In this document: piece after piece, positions 1-18,051 of the stretch
Numbering within the stretch: position 1 is the stretch's first letter
Layout of the letters: each line of letters opens with the position of its first letter
NCBI GenBank assembly: GCA_003665825.1
Contig: QPFY01000022.1
Coordinates: 62,001-126,000 of the forward strand
Reading direction: 5' to 3'
DNA length: 64,000 bases
From: Microbotryum silenes-acaulis
Taxonomy: Eukaryota > Basidiomycota > Microbotryomycetes > Microbotryales > Microbotryaceae
Notes under the pieces: generated by a model
The model's database searches: none
Seen by the model: the letters and a program-made list of their open reading frames with translations, nothing else
Told to the model about the DNA's origin: nothing
Position numbers and translations under genes: made by a program

Positions 1-138
1 GAACCGGCCATCGCCCTCCAACACCCGTTGGAGTCGATCCTTGGCCGTTCCCCAATTTGTGGCGTCGACATTGCCATACAGGTCGCCCATAAGGCCGCGA
101 TGAGTGGCGGACCCGGAATCCACCGAGGTCGTAGCCAT
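1..138 (-). CDS. Copia Gag-Pol, N-terminal 46 codons (continues off the window)
   Basis: The start codon lies 58 nt inside the primer binding site. The protein begins MATTSVDSG, as in the complete element at 12238, and is in frame up to the window edge. Gag is the capsid-forming part of the polyprotein. Whether the rest of the gene is intact cannot be seen. Confidence 0.8.
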   Translation of the reverse strand, partial: MATTSVDSGSATHRGLMGDLYGNVDATNWGTAKDRLQRVLEGDGRF

Positions 139-203
139 CTTGGATACGCGCTGCGTCTTTTCTGCGTGCGGATCTGTGCCTTGCGGCAATACAGACGCTA
201 CCA

Positions 204-350
204 AATAAGAGACTGACGAGCGTGTAATCCAACCGTGGAGAGAAGACAACGGTTGGTGCGCATCGCCAGGCTTCACTAAACAGACGAGCGCTTCTAAACA
301 GATTACCAATGAACGCGCCATTCCTAACCCTCATTCCCAACACACCAACT
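204..350 (-). repeat. Copia 5' LTR (147 bp)
   Basis: This has the same length and nearly the same sequence as the 3' LTR at 16762-16908. It is followed on the minus strand by TGGTAGCG, the primer binding site. The outer boundary is set by the point where the three LTR copies in the window stop matching. The ends are not the usual TG...CA, so the terminal one or two bases are uncertain. Confidence 0.8.
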
Positions 351-419
351 GTGACTACAAAAGGAAACGAGCCTATGTTCCGCAAAACCAAAGCGAAACA
401 AAAGGAAGATGCGCAATCG

Positions 420-800
420 CACGACGAGGCCAAGAATGTACAAAAGATAAAAATAACAAAAGCTGACGATTTGTTCTCGCCGGCGACAGCGTAACGGCTC
501 CTGTCGGAATCCGAATTCCGGCGACGGCCGAGAAGAAATGAACGGATGACGATGATCAGGGGCATGAAAAAGAAATGGTAGCGGAACTCTGGTGAACAAA
601 GTTGTCTCGGGGTGAAGAATTGCTTTTCTTTCGAACAAACAGAGGTATGGTTGTATGCCAGATCGGTCCCTTGTTGCGATTAGGGGGGGGGGGGGGGGGG
701 GGGGGGGCATCCTGCCTTGCAGGTTTGCGCCAAGTGAGTGCGTGGTCTTCAGTTTCAAACGTAACCGAACAGAAGGGAAACCCGAAGGATGTATGTCCCA
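420..800. repeat. Dispersed repeat, copy 1 (contains a 25-nt poly-G run)
   Basis: This block is a diverged duplicate of 17443-17790. Shared landmarks in order are GACGAGGCC, GCGACGGCCGAGA, GAGGTAT...GGATGCC-like, TTGCGATTAGGG and CATCCTGCC. Here the short G-rich spot of the other copy has expanded to 25 consecutive G (683-707). No coding potential is apparent. Each copy lies just beyond the outer LTR boundary of a Copia copy, which may be coincidence or a shared duplicated flank. Confidence 0.65.
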
Positions 801-839
801 ACACGTGCCAGAATGAGGTACTCGAGGCAATATACTGAG

Positions 840-2177
840 CGCTGTTGAACGGCTCAGCCTCGTGGCCCTCGTGGAAAAAGATGCCTTCCTCGCAATCGGT
901 CCGGATGGCAGTGATATTAACGGATGACTTTTCTTGTCATGGTCGGACCCACCCCAGAGAACGGCATAAAATGGACCGGCAACGACGCTTCATACTCGGA
1001 TAGGACGGTAGACGATACTCGTACTCACTGCCATGTTCGAAGGGCGGCAAATGGGGCGCCCGTGCGAGTGCTGAAACCGTTGTAGCAAGGGAGCTCGAAC
1101 CACGCAGAGGGAAGTCGTGGGAGTGGATCATGAGACTAGGCGAGGAAGCGCATTGAAACCGGTTAATAGAAGGATTAGGTCAATAACCAGGCAAATTCGA
1201 ACTCACGCTTGGATTGAGGCAGTCTTGAGATCTTCGTGACTGCTACGGGGTGGGAAAAATTTTGTCGTTGGAAGAAAACTGGGAGGTAAGATGAGAGGAG
1301 ACTCGGGGAAAATTGAAAGCAAGATCTGCGCGAAAACTTCTCGGAGAACCGACTGATGTTCCCCCGTTGCTGAACAGTGCCTTCGACATAGCGAGTGGGG
1401 AGAGTGCGCGAGGGAGCGGACACATCGGCGGAGGTCAGGGGCGCCGGCGCGCCAATGACGAGCGGATGAGGAGGGAGAGTACAATGGTGAAGACGTTCAT
1501 GAGGATGAAGGATGGGCAGCGATATGAAGTGCGCGTTGTCACATCGGAGAAGTGACCACAAGAACTGAAACTGAGAAGGGTTATGCGCCAGCGGAAAGTT
1601 GACGAGTGAACGTCGGGTCGGAGTTCGGAGTGGGGCTTTTGGCTTCTCGACGACACCGCGGATCCAACTTTTGATGAATGAAGAAAACAGGTGTGGACTG
1701 CTATGTTAAGAATTCTAAGACGAGGCTAAAGGCATCATCATCTTTGGGAACGTTGGAAGAGGCAGAATACGCTGTAAAAAAAGTATGCCGGTTTTGGCGG
1801 CGCTAGGACTTATTTACCATACGCCGAGGCGAAATGCGGTGCTTGTTGGCCTAGAGCTGGCGCGAGTGGGGTAAGAGCGGAGGAGATCCGACCGAGTCTT
1901 CATGAGCGAGGCTCGGACCCCACTTTTTCGCTCCTTAGAGAGCTCGACCGTGATTGCTGGTAGGCGTAATGACGCAGTTGGGTCCCGATGAAATGACAAT
2001 GAGCTTCACCAGTCGTTGCAATAGGGCGCACACGCCATGATCCTCCACTTTTACCTCGAGGCGCATCCCAGAAAGATGAGCAACAAAAGACTTCCGACGA
2101 AGCGATACGATGCGGGGTTTCATACGATTGTGTAGCTTTACAACATTGCAAGAACCCCCTCAAAAAACCTGCTGCAC
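840..2177. other. Intergenic, no gene recognised
   Basis: Only short, uninformative open frames occur on both strands. No RNA gene or transposon domain was recognised. The right end would contain the 3' untranslated region of the minus-strand PPR-like gene. Confidence 0.5.
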
Positions 2178-5100
2178 TTATCTCGCTCCCAGAACCTCCA
2201 CCTCCTTCTTCAAATCCCTCCTCCTCCTCCTGATCGCTTCCCTGACCCCTTGACGGCTGTCCTGCATCTCAGGGAACAAGATCTTCAAACACTTCCTCCC
2301 AAGGTCACTCCTCATCGCCTTGGCCAAGCTCTCCATCTCCTCCCCGCTTGAAGAGACTTCCAGTTCATACACCGCCACGATCGCAGCCGCTTCCTTTCTT
2401 GAATAACCCGAGACGTCGATCGAACGCGTTTGACGTGATCGGGATGAAGCGAAAGAGGACCCGAATTTGGTTTCGAGCTCTTGTTGCCGGGCTTTCTGCG
2501 TATGGATGCGCAGCGGTCGCCGACCCCAGCCGTTAACGAAGGTGCGGGCGTGTGGAGGTTGACCTGGTTCAAGGGAATGGTGAGGATGTTGCGCTTCGGT
2601 CGCGTAGAGGAGGAGCATAGAGATGTAGGCCGCGGGGGGGAGCACCCAAGGCTTGACTCGAACTGGAGATGGTGCAGCCGCTGGTGTAGATTCGATGGTC
2701 GTTCTACTCCTTCGTCGAACACTCCGAGGAATCTGTTCGGCTTCAACTGGTGCCTTCACCACTGGCCGGGGCTGACGCGACCGTTGCGCCGCCCATCTCG
2801 CGTGCCTAAACACCCTCTCCGCCAACCCCGTCTTGCGCAACTTGACCAGAGCGGATAAGAGGACCGTGTAGAACTCCGCTCCTCGATCCTCCCTCGGCGG
2901 TGTCGGTTCGGTTTCCGGCTTGATATTCCCTACGACGGAAGAATGATCCAACTCGGGTAGCAGGTAGAAGACGACCTCGTCGATTCGATGGGCTTGCTTT
3001 GTCCGCGCGAGATGAGAGAGGAGTAGCAACCACGTATGGTCGTTGTGGGGGATTTGACCTGACTTGATGGCTTCAAGAGGGTCAAGGTCCGAGTGTAGTA
3101 AGGTCTCGAAGAGGAGATTATGCGTCGTCGCGGTGGGTGTGAGGCCAAGTTGACGGAGCTTGGAAACGAGCTCGGATGCGATGGGGTATGATTGCAGTTG
3201 ACGCAAGGCGTAAGTGATGAGGACGTTGAAGGTGAAAATGTCGAGCCGATGCGGCGGACATGACTCGGAGCCTGATAGGAACAAAGGTGGTCCTAATTCT
3301 GCTGGGTCCGTCACTGAGGCACCGGAAATGACTTGACGACCCAAGAGGGATGATAAGACCTCGAGCATGACTTGACGAGTCATCGAAAAAACGGCCGAAT
3401 GGAGTCGATGAATGCGACGGTACTCGCTCTGACCTTCGACCGCAATCTGTTTGATCGAGGCGGGGAATGATCCTACCAAGTCCAAGAGGAGAGACTCGAC
3501 CAGTGGCCGTTCTGGGTCGGATGCCGCGTTACGCCGTGACCACTCGAGATGCAATGCTCGCGTCAGAGTCGCCATCGCGGACAGTTGTTTCTGGCCCAAC
3601 TCGCTCGAGAACTCTTCCCTGGATGCCCGCAGATAAGGTTTCAATCGAGTCAACTCATTCGCCAGTCTTCTTCGCGTCGAACCAGATGAATGATACGGAG
3701 ACTGCACTAGCCAATCGGACCAAAATCGAGCCGCATGATCGGGTCGGCCGAGCGCAAGCGCGAGATCGAATGCTTGGGAGTGGAAACGCGCCGATCGTCG
3801 GAACGAGAGGTTCGACATCGACAGAGCGATCGACAGGGCCGAAGACCGGGTCGATGACGATGGCGATCGGGCCAGGCAGTCGAAAACGAGCTCAAGGGTA
3901 GGGAGCGGGATGGAGGAGAGCGGATGCGACGTGAGATCTCCCGCCGCGGCCGAGGCGGGCTCGCAGAACTGACCGAGCACTTCGACACTGTGGAGATCAG
4001 CTTGATCGAGCTGACTCTGTCGCATATTCTGTGGGTTCGTCGACATCTCGACTCGCCGTCTCTCGACTCGTCTCCGGTGTGCGGGGGATCTCCGCTTGCG
4101 CGAGCGGGTGGCAGCGTCCGAGGGAGCCACGAGTGGCATTTTGGTCGATCGCTGCAAGCTGTGCGGAGTCGTCGTTTCGATCGCTTGCCCTGACGAAATA
4201 GTAGAGAGTATACCGACGTCCTCGTTGACGCCCTCTCCAGTAATGTTGCCTCTGAGCTTCTCAAGGAGCCACCACCACTCGATTTCCGCTTCGGAGCCTC
4301 GGGACTTGACGACCGCGGCCCAGATCAAGCCGTCCCAGTACAGCGCGTGTTGCACAAGTTGAACGATGAGAGACTCGAGCATTTCCCTCAATTTCTCGTT
4401 GTTCTGACGACGATGAAGGAGATGACGCAGCATCGCATGCAAGGCGCACGTCACCGGTAGTCGCCAGACCCATTTCTCGGGCTTGAGGGTCGGCAATGGC
4501 ATAGAGTAGCCGTAGATGTGCGTGGGCGGCAGCGTGATGTGGGGTCGTTGCATCGTCATGTGGAGTTGTCGTAGAGTGAAACACGCGTCATAAGGTAGTG
4601 GTACGGCTGAGTCGGGGTCGGTTGGGCTCTGCAGCTTCGATGGGGTGGGACTGCCGGAAGGAGCGTGAAATTGACGACGCAGCGAGTTGGCCAGGTTGAT
4701 GAGCTGTCTGGGCGTAGGTGAAGGACATATTCGATCATCAACGAGTGGTCTCGGGGGTCCAGCCGTAGCTGCCGTCGTCGATGAAGCAGCTGTGTCCGTG
4801 TCATTGGCGGCGTTTGATGCGAGTTGACGTCGCGTCGCAATACCAGGCACCAGCATGGTCCCCAGCGTGATGCCACCGAGGTGAAGAAGGAACGTCGCAG
4901 GGTGGTACATGATCCTGGTCGTCATCGAGACGGGCACGAGGCGGGGACGAGCCATGGACGAGACGCGACGTGGTGCGAAGCTCAGTGTCGAGCGTCCATG
5001 ACCGCGTGGTAGGCCTGCTGTGGAGGTGAGGTGCAGAGATGGTCGATGCCCTAGTTGTTGCTGCATCTTCCATGGCGCTGACATGCTGGCGTTCATCTGG

Positions 5101-5347
5101 TGGTACGCGTCGTACAGGACAGGGTCAGCATCGCCGATCCAGCCTAGCAAGCCAGCTCCTGAGGCACTACAGCTACAGCGACTTTGATCGAACTAGTGTG
5201 ATAGCTAACATACCATCTTGGAGACCCTGTTTCACCGCATAATGTTCGACGATGACACTGCTTAACACCACCGTCCTCCCCAATCCGAGCCAGATCGAGG
5301 TGGGGGTCAGAGCCCAAGCCGTGAGCGACGCGCAGCGGACAGGGGAC
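2178..5347 (-). CDS. PPR-like, probably mitochondrial protein; at least two exons
   Basis: The main exon (2178-5158) encodes about 990 residues. The C-terminal half has helical-hairpin repeats typical of pentatricopeptide (PPR) proteins, for example FNVLITYALRQL...LRQLGLTPTATTHNLLF around 3100-3240. The first ATG in this exon is followed by a basic, Ser/Arg-rich stretch that could be a mitochondrial presequence. The frame stays open upstream of that ATG, and a consensus 55-nt intron (5159-5213, GTATGT...CAG) joins it in frame to an exon of about 134 nt (5214-5347). That exon reads WLGLGRTVVLSSVIVEHY, a hydrophobic, protein-like segment, so the true start probably lies further upstream. PPR proteins usually bind organelle RNA; the target is unknown. 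An alternative is that the upstream exon belongs to a separate small membrane protein gene. The tail is strongly basic (RRRRRDLKK). Confidence 0.65.
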
Positions 5348-5692
5348 CTACCTCCTCTCGGACTTCGCTTTAGCTCGCCACACGCTCCTTGCTACAAAGT
5401 GTTCTGCGCTCCTTCTCCTACCTTAGGTTGGAGATATGCTTTCTGGAGATCCTCAAGGGAACGAGGACAGGAGCATGTCCTGCCTGGAACACTCGCTCAC
5501 CTCAAGCGGGCTTGCTCGGACTCCGAATGACGGTCATCTCGAGAGACTCGCTCACGGGTCGAAGAAAGACTAGCTTTCAATTTATTCCGTTTTGAGGTAT
5601 CGATCCCCGCATAGCTGGCCAATCTCTGTAGCTAAACATATCCCACTCAGACCCAGCCGGGCTCGACTCGATCTTCTTTCCTCACGGCTTCT

Positions 5693-7408
5693 TCACCCAC
5701 TCTCAGCAGCGTCCCTTCTCTGAGCTCGGCCCCTCGCAAGCCTCATCATCCTATCAATCACTCCAGGCTTTTCGTGGTCATCCTCTTGTCTCCAACTCAT
5801 CCCATGCACCATCATATCCCTCGCCACCGCCCCCATCTCTTGCACCGCCGCGCGCGAGTCGAGCGTCTCATCTCGGTACACCGCGCGCTTATCGTCCTCG
5901 TCCTCGTAGCGAGCAGATGTCTCGTCAATCCTCCTCGTCGAATGGATGCACAATGAACTCACGTTACCGTGTTCGGCAAGGGCGATCAATATGTCATGAC
6001 TGCGAATGTCAGGCAGATTGAGGGAGGGGGCCATCAGGGCCGGCTCGATGGACATCGAAATACTGGCGAGCAAGGTCGAGCGAGGCTCATGAAGGTGGAA
6101 CACGTACCTGAAGTAGTGCCAGCGTCCTCCCAGCTGCATAAGTCTTGGAAGGTGGGCACCGAGACCCTCGAACGTTCCGAGGTTCAAGTGAGCATCGTGG
6201 CTGGCGTAGATCTTGAAGCTCTTCATACTCGGGGGGAGGGACGCGATCAAGTCACGGAAGGTGAGGTCACTGCCCCGATTGTTGTCGTCGGCTTCGAAGA
6301 TTTCCACCTCCTCTGCGATGTGTAGTCTACGCGAGGTGCCAAGCAAGAGAATGAAGGTTAGGCGGTCCGTCATGAATACATGCAGAAGCATACAATGGGC
6401 AGGGGCGGTTCGAACCATACTCACTCCTCTAGCTGGGGAGCTATGAACGGAAGCGATTGAATGAACGCCGCGCTGACGAAGCCCTCAGCGACGAAAGAGA
6501 TCTTGCGCAGTCCGAACGTCACGACACCGGTCCTCGCACTCGGCTGCAAACACAGGTACGGCGGAAGCTTAGCATCTCTGGAGTGAACAGCGCGGGGCGG
6601 ACAGCGAATAGCGCTTTAGACGAACCAACAAAACGTTCATGCGCAAGATGTGGTAGAGTTCTTGTTCCACGTCCGGGGTTGACGCTGTCGTTTCATCTTC
6701 CCAGCCTCGTACGACGAGTTCTTGCAGCTCGGAGCCCAGGCATGCAAACAGCTTGAGGTCTTCGCTCGTGAAGGGGAGACTGCAGCTCAGGCTTCTGATG
6801 GGTGAAGCCACGGCGGCATGCCTGTCGAGCGCGCGGTGCCAGACCCTCTACGACTTTCGACTCGGCATCGCGTAGTCGTTGAGCGTGACACTCTTGAGGG
6901 CCGTGCAGTGGCTTACGATCTTTCCAAAGGGAAGGAGTCGCCAGACGTCTGACACCGAGGTCGTAGGTTCGTGAATCGGCCTGAAGTCGAAGCTGTGCAC
7001 GAGTCGTCCCAAGTGATGAACGCGGGGAAACAAGGGTATCATTTGGAGCATGTCTTGAAACCAATATAGCGAGTCCCAATTTCAGAGTCTGACATGTCGA
7101 TAAAGGATGGGTTGAATCTGGTGGTGAATACATTGGGTCAGCTGGCCGTAAGTTGGTGCGCACACACCACGGAATGAGAAGGTTTTTGAGTGACCCAGGC
7201 GCACCACGTGCGACTAACGCGACACCAGCTCGTCCACCAGCCGTAAGATAATCTGTTGGGTTTACTGTTGCGACGCGAGGCGGGAATGAAATCGCCCACG
7301 ATATGGGCCGAAGCCCTTCGCTTGGAAAAAAACATACTCGTCGTCGTAGTTGGCCTCGTCCGAAAGAGCCAGGATGAGTCGGATGATCTCGACGGCGAGG
7401 TCGGGCAT
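5693..7408 (-). CDS. F-box/LRR-like protein, multi-exon, possibly degraded
   Basis: The start at 7408 gives MPDLAVEIIRLILAL, the form expected at an F-box N-terminus. Further exons show leucine-rich-repeat-like segments: HHLGRLVHSFDFRPI (about 7010), IRSLSCSLPFTSEDLKLF (about 6780) and FIQSLPFIAPQLEE (about 6440). One intron is clear: 6327-6424 (98 nt, GTGAGT...TAG) joins LEE to LHIAEEVEIF in frame. A 45-nt GTACGT...CAG segment just after 6108 may be another. The last coding piece ends at 5693. An in-frame TAG at 6848-6850 sits between two segments that otherwise read continuously, so there is either an unrecognised intron or a nonsense mutation. F-box proteins recruit substrates to SCF ubiquitin ligases. 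The family assignment rests on overall appearance and on similarity to the gene at 9035-10835. Confidence 0.45.
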
Positions 7409-9034
7409 CCTTCGTGGTTGAACTAAAGCAGTTGTAGAAGCTTCGGCGTCTGGAGAACCCACACAGGTGGTTTAAAGTTGGGTCACCGGGGGTTCGACAG
7501 CGCGACGCGTCCAAAGCATCATGTCGACGCGACGACGAAGGCGCCCGGCCACATGATACGCGCGTCTGGAAGGATGTCAAGCCGGGATTCAGGTAGACAC
7601 GGTGCACGCTTTCCGGCTTCAAACAGGATGTACCAAGCCGAATGTGGCTGAAATGGAAGCCGGACTCGCGTTGCGGACTCGGTAGGACTCCCGGAATCCC
7701 AGCCTGACGCTCCGCGACTCTGCGAGCTCTGACGCGCGTAGCGCAGGACCCCCGAAAGCCCAGCCATAGGCGGCCCTCTAAAAACGGCCTTTTTCGAGGC
7801 AAAATGTCCAACATTTTTCCCGGATTCTGACTGAAAATGTCCAAATATGAGGGCCGCATAGTGTTGAATAATTTCTCAAAACTACTCTACAAGCTGTACA
7901 ATGCTCAGAATTGTCGGCGCTACTTGTACGCGCAGACTGCATTCCCGCCGCGCGCGGGCGGGAAAGGTTGCGCGCGCGCACCAAGCACCAAGAGCGCTGC
8001 CAGCGCGACCGCCAACGAGCCTTTTCCAAATGAAATGGACTCGAATAGGATCTCATCTTTGTTTATCCTTTGTCATTTGATGGATTAAAATGACACTATA
8101 CTCTACATCTACATATAAGAATGCACGACAAAATAAGGTTCTCAGCCGCGCGCTATATACTAATACCTAGAAATCTCTGGAAAGGTCGGAGGAAATGCAG
8201 TCAAGCACACTGGCTAGGCCAGTAGTGTAGGACTCATTGACCCTGAATCAGAATCAATCATACCCACCAAATCCCCCTTGGGTGATTTACAGAAACACAA
8301 GGCGAGCCTTGCACTCCTGAACTGACGCCCGAGCTCTTCGAGTGCCATTTCGGTGATTGGTTCCAAAGAATCCGACGAGAATCGGCGCCGGCGAACCCTG
8401 TGAATCTATCGACCGACTAGGAAAAGAAAGACATTTCTCGGCGAGAGAGCTTCCAGATCGAAAGGAAGAAGAGGGGACGTAGCTCGACAAGTCGGCGTTC
8501 CGAGCGAGAGACGATCAAGAAACGGCGATAGATGATCGCAAATGTAAGGGGATGCCTTACAGGAAAAGCCCCATAAGTAGCCTCTGAGTAGCTAGAACTC
8601 TCGAGTTCTAGTTACGACTTGCTTTTAGCCTAGCGGTCAAGAACAACAGATTGTATTTTATGCATATCAGAGGCGCATACCTTACAGCAAATGCAGACAC
8701 TAACGCGCTCCAAACGCGAACAGCGCGCCGCTGGGCCGGCTATGCCCCGCGCCTCCAGCCTCCCGCTACCCTGGTCTGCGCTTCAAAGTTCAACCGGAGG
8801 GAGGAAAATGTCCAAAAATGAGGTGAGCCTCGACCCATTTTAAGCCAAAAACGTCCAAATTTGCGGGCCGCCTCTGGCTGGGCTCTCGGTGGTCCTTGTA
8901 GCGCCCGACCCGCAAGCTTCCGCACACCGAGTCCCTCCAGGTCCCCCACCCTTCCCCACCTGGATCAGCATCTATTGACGCTTCCCTTACTTGGGTAGGC
9001 GTTGGCCACCGCACCGCTTCTGGACGGGGCTACT
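7409..9034. other. Repeat-rich spacer with transposon debris
   Basis: No convincing gene lies here. A short motif, AAAATGTCCAA...GGGCCGC, occurs near 7802-7846 and again near 8806-8868, flanking the transposon remnant at 8155-8530. This arrangement suggests nested or flanking repeats. The apparent long minus-strand open frame across 6693-7859 is arginine/serine-rich and overlaps real exons, so it was not called. Confidence 0.5.
8155..8530 (-). mobile_element. Remnant of an unidentified transposon, 3' end
   Basis: The segment 8155-8391, read on the minus strand, matches 35991-36226 and its two copies in the tandem array at roughly 85-90 percent by eye. Both versions end an open frame with a similar peptide (RASVQECKARLVFL here, RASIQESKGRLVSL there), followed by CTGTAAATCACCCAAG and a shared 3' sequence ending in TTTCTAGGTATTA. 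This looks like the C-terminus and 3' untranslated region of a transposon protein. This copy has a small frame-changing indel relative to the array copy. The transposon class is not recognisable. Confidence 0.5.
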
Positions 9035-10835
9035 ATGATGGATATTGACGGCGACGACATAACCACAGTGAGCTCTGGTCTCTGACTCTAAATGGTCTAC
9101 TTGATTACTGAACCCGCTCATCATCCCCGTCTACTAGCTCGCTACAACATCGTCGGCAAAGGCGACTTCATCATCGACACCGCGTTGATCAATTTTCTCG
9201 ACTACCCCCGGAGCTGCAGCGGTGCATCTTCTTCCTCGTCCGGAATGAGATCAACAAGGCTGATTACTGCCTACGTCGGCCGATTTGCAAGGCGCTGCTC
9301 GCACAGCAACGAGCTGCCTTGTACCATTCGATCGACTTGCGCAGCTGGGCTCAGTTCGAAGCGCTCTTCTATACAACCTTGACGACTTTCCCCAGTTTAG
9401 GAGGATTGATCAGCTACTCAAGATCAACCCCACGGCGAGGTACCTCGAGCTGAAGGAGAATCACGAAGGCGTCATGTGGGGTAACTCCGATCGGTCGGAG
9501 TTGGAAGATGTGGAGATCTATCGGGAGAGCGGTCCAACACTGCGACAGCACGAGATCTTGGCAGGATTCGGGGCGATGACTTGGTTAAAAGATCTTTCAT
9601 GGGTCGGGGATACCGGAGGGGAAGAAGAGTGGGAAGGGGAGAACGATGAGGCGTATGACGATCTCAGCGTTGAAGGGGAGGACGACGATCGACACGACGA
9701 CTCCACCTTTAGCGACGGGAACGACGACGCCGAGGACCCATCCGATCTATTGACCGTCATACTCTCCGACGAGTTCGCACGGTCCTGCGCGCCGAGCCCA
9801 TACCAATTTCGAATCATCTTTCCTGCGCGGTCTTGTGTGACGCATCGACAACTGGCCCGACTGGCCTCGCATCCGAGTCTGCGAGACCTCGCCTTCTTCA
9901 TCCCGCCTTCGAAAGAAGACGAACCCGAATGGGACCTAAACGTTAAGACGCATCCAGAAGTCAGTTTACCAGGAATCAGAAAAGTCACGATCGCGGGCAA
10001 TTTTTCATCCTCGCGCTTGCTCGGCTTTGTGGCGTGCTTTACCCACGCCGAGAAGATCTACCTCTGCCCCGAGTGGGGGGACCAGAATTTGGTACCTTAC
10101 ATTCGGTCACTTTCCACCCAACTCTGCGACCTGGCTATCGTCTGTAGCCAATACATGGCCTGGGACTATCGCCCTGTCAACGTCTTTGACGAAACTCTGG
10201 CCCGCTTCACGCGCTTACGACACCTCTCGCTCGAAGGCGCGGTGCAACTTACCCTCGTCTTTTGGGAGTCGATCGTGCAACTGCCCTCGCTCGAGTCGAT
10301 GGTATTCGAAGAAGGTACCGAACCTCGCTATCAAGATTTGGTCGGCTTTCTCACTTCACCACAACGACCTGCGGGGGTGCTGCAGATGCTGGCGCTCGAT
10401 CAGTACCGCCAATTTCGGATGGGCAGTCGACTCGAAGTAGGCGACTCGGGTCGCATACACGATTACTTTGCACGACTCAACGATCCTTCCGTGGACGTCG
10501 CACCCAGAGTGCTTGTTAAAGGATGGATCCTGCCCGAATGGCGGGAGGGGTTCATTCGATTCAGAGAAGCGGAAAAGCTGTTGGGCTTGATCGGAGAAAC
10601 AGGGGTCAGGATCACGGGGAGTTTTTTTGATGCATTGATCACAACGAGGGTGTACCTAATGCTGTGGGAACGCGTGCGGGAAGCCGAACAGAGTGGAGGC
10701 GTATTGGGTCAAGGATTAGAGGCCCTGCCGGACGAGACGGACGAGCAGTGCTTCAATAGGTATGGGATGATGTACATCCGATCCTTGTTGGGTGACGAGG
10801 GTTGGGAGATTATGCAAGAAAGCTGGTTCGGGTGA
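9035..10835 (+). CDS. F-box/LRR-like protein with an apparent frameshift
   Basis: The F-box segment reads LPPELQRCIFFLVRNE (about 9207-9254) and continues to LTTFPSLGGLI at about 9410. The rest of the protein, starting LKINPTARYLELKENH, continues in another frame from about 9415 to the stop at 10835. Inserting a single base near 9413 would join them smoothly, so a 1-nt deletion, a sequencing error or a cryptic intron is likely. A short first exon at 9035 (MMDIDGDD) with a GTGAGC donor and a TAG acceptor near 9139 is possible. The body has an acidic insertion (about 9600-9745) and LRR-like strands such as FTRLRHLSLEGAVQL and LPSLESMVFEE. The likely role is substrate recognition for an SCF ubiquitin ligase. 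It is a distant relative of the minus-strand gene at 5693-7408. Confidence 0.5.
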
Positions 10836-16908
<6,073 letters not shown>

Positions 16909-16913
16909 CCTTT

Positions 16914-18051
16914 CCCGTCACTGGCCCCCTATCTCCCGCTTCGGGTCTGTCTTTCTCTTCCGGTCTCTTAAGGCTCTTACTCACACCTCATCCCTTATTG
17001 TATCCTATCATCTTTGATCGTCCGTTGTGCTATACCATACCTAAATGCGGTACAAGCCAGTCAGTGACGAGCGAATTCGGTCCGCCTCATGCGGCGAAAG
17101 GCTGAGTCTGCTATTGTGTCGATCTCCTTTCTTTGGTGCGGCGGACGCTGTCGCACGATGAGAACGTCGCCAGTCGAGGTTCGAAGGATGAGCTTACACT
17201 AAGTATGAATCTTCTTCTATGCGATTTTAGATGGTGTATGTGCGTCTAACTTGGCAGAGCGACCTCGGCACGCAGGCAGAAGAGTCAAGCTAGTCAAGTC
17301 TCAGTTGGTCGGCGTAGACCGTGACTACGTTATGAACCCAGCGCATGTTCCACAAACGGAACAAATAGTGTTCATGTTAGCTTTAAGATTAAGAATAGAA
17401 TGCGCATTATATGGTTTTACCAATGAAACTAAGATGTAAAGGCGACGAGGCCAATAAGGTCCAACAAGGTACAAAAGAATGAAGATCAAAGCTGACGACC
17501 TGCTCGCGCCGGTGACAACGGAACGACTCCTGTTGGAATTCGACATCGGGCGACGGCCGAGATGGAATTCCGCTGATGACTTCCGCGGGTGACGTGAAAT
17601 AAAAATAGTAGCGAGCCCTTGGTGAAGCAGGTTGGAACGGGTGGAGGGTTTGCTTTTGGTCGAACAACCAGAGGTATATCGTTGGATGCCCGATCGATCC
17701 CTTGCTGCGATTAGGGAGGGGGTATCCTGCCCTGCAGGCCTGCGGCCAGATGCGCACTAATCTTCAGTTTTAAGCGTCAAAAGAAAAGGGAGGGGAACGC
17801 GAAAGACGTATATCCCGACTCAAGTGCCAGAACAAGGGCCCCGAGCCAATTCACGAAGCGCGGGTGTTGAACAGGTTGAGGTGAGTCTCGTGGCGGTTGT
17901 ACCGCTGTGGGGGTCCAAGCTTTCTCGACCGAATTTTGACCGGCGCGAGATCCCGGCGTGAGGGCGCGCCCCGACTCTTTTCTCTCCACTTGGCACCAAA
18001 GCGACTCGACGCCGATCGAGCTGCCGACGGGACGAGTGCGGTGCGACGACC
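16914..18051. other. Intergenic spacer containing a dispersed repeat
   Basis: There is no recognisable gene between the Copia element and the SLS1-like gene. The second half holds the repeat at 17443-17790; the rest has only short frames. Confidence 0.5.
17443..17790. repeat. Dispersed repeat, copy 2
   Basis: This is a diverged duplicate of 420-800, with the same order of landmarks and many substitutions. The G-rich spot here is only GGGAGGGGG, against 25 G in the other copy. Confidence 0.65.

Larger units (their letters stand above)
1..350 (-). mobile_element. Ty1/Copia element, left-edge copy (5' LTR and start of gag)
   Basis: This is the reverse complement of the first part of the complete Copia element at 11958-16908. 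It contains an LTR (204-350), the adjacent primer binding site (196-203 read on the minus strand) and the first 46 codons of gag. Base 1 of the window falls inside gag, so the element runs off the window to the left and may be complete there. Its LTR lacks the 68-bp insertion seen in the 5' LTR of the other copy, so it represents the ordinary form. Confidence 0.9.

Noticed and set aside
6693..7859. 388-codon minus-strand open frame
   Set aside because: It is Arg/Ser/Pro-rich without domain features and overlaps F-box-like exons in another frame, so it is probably a high-GC shadow.
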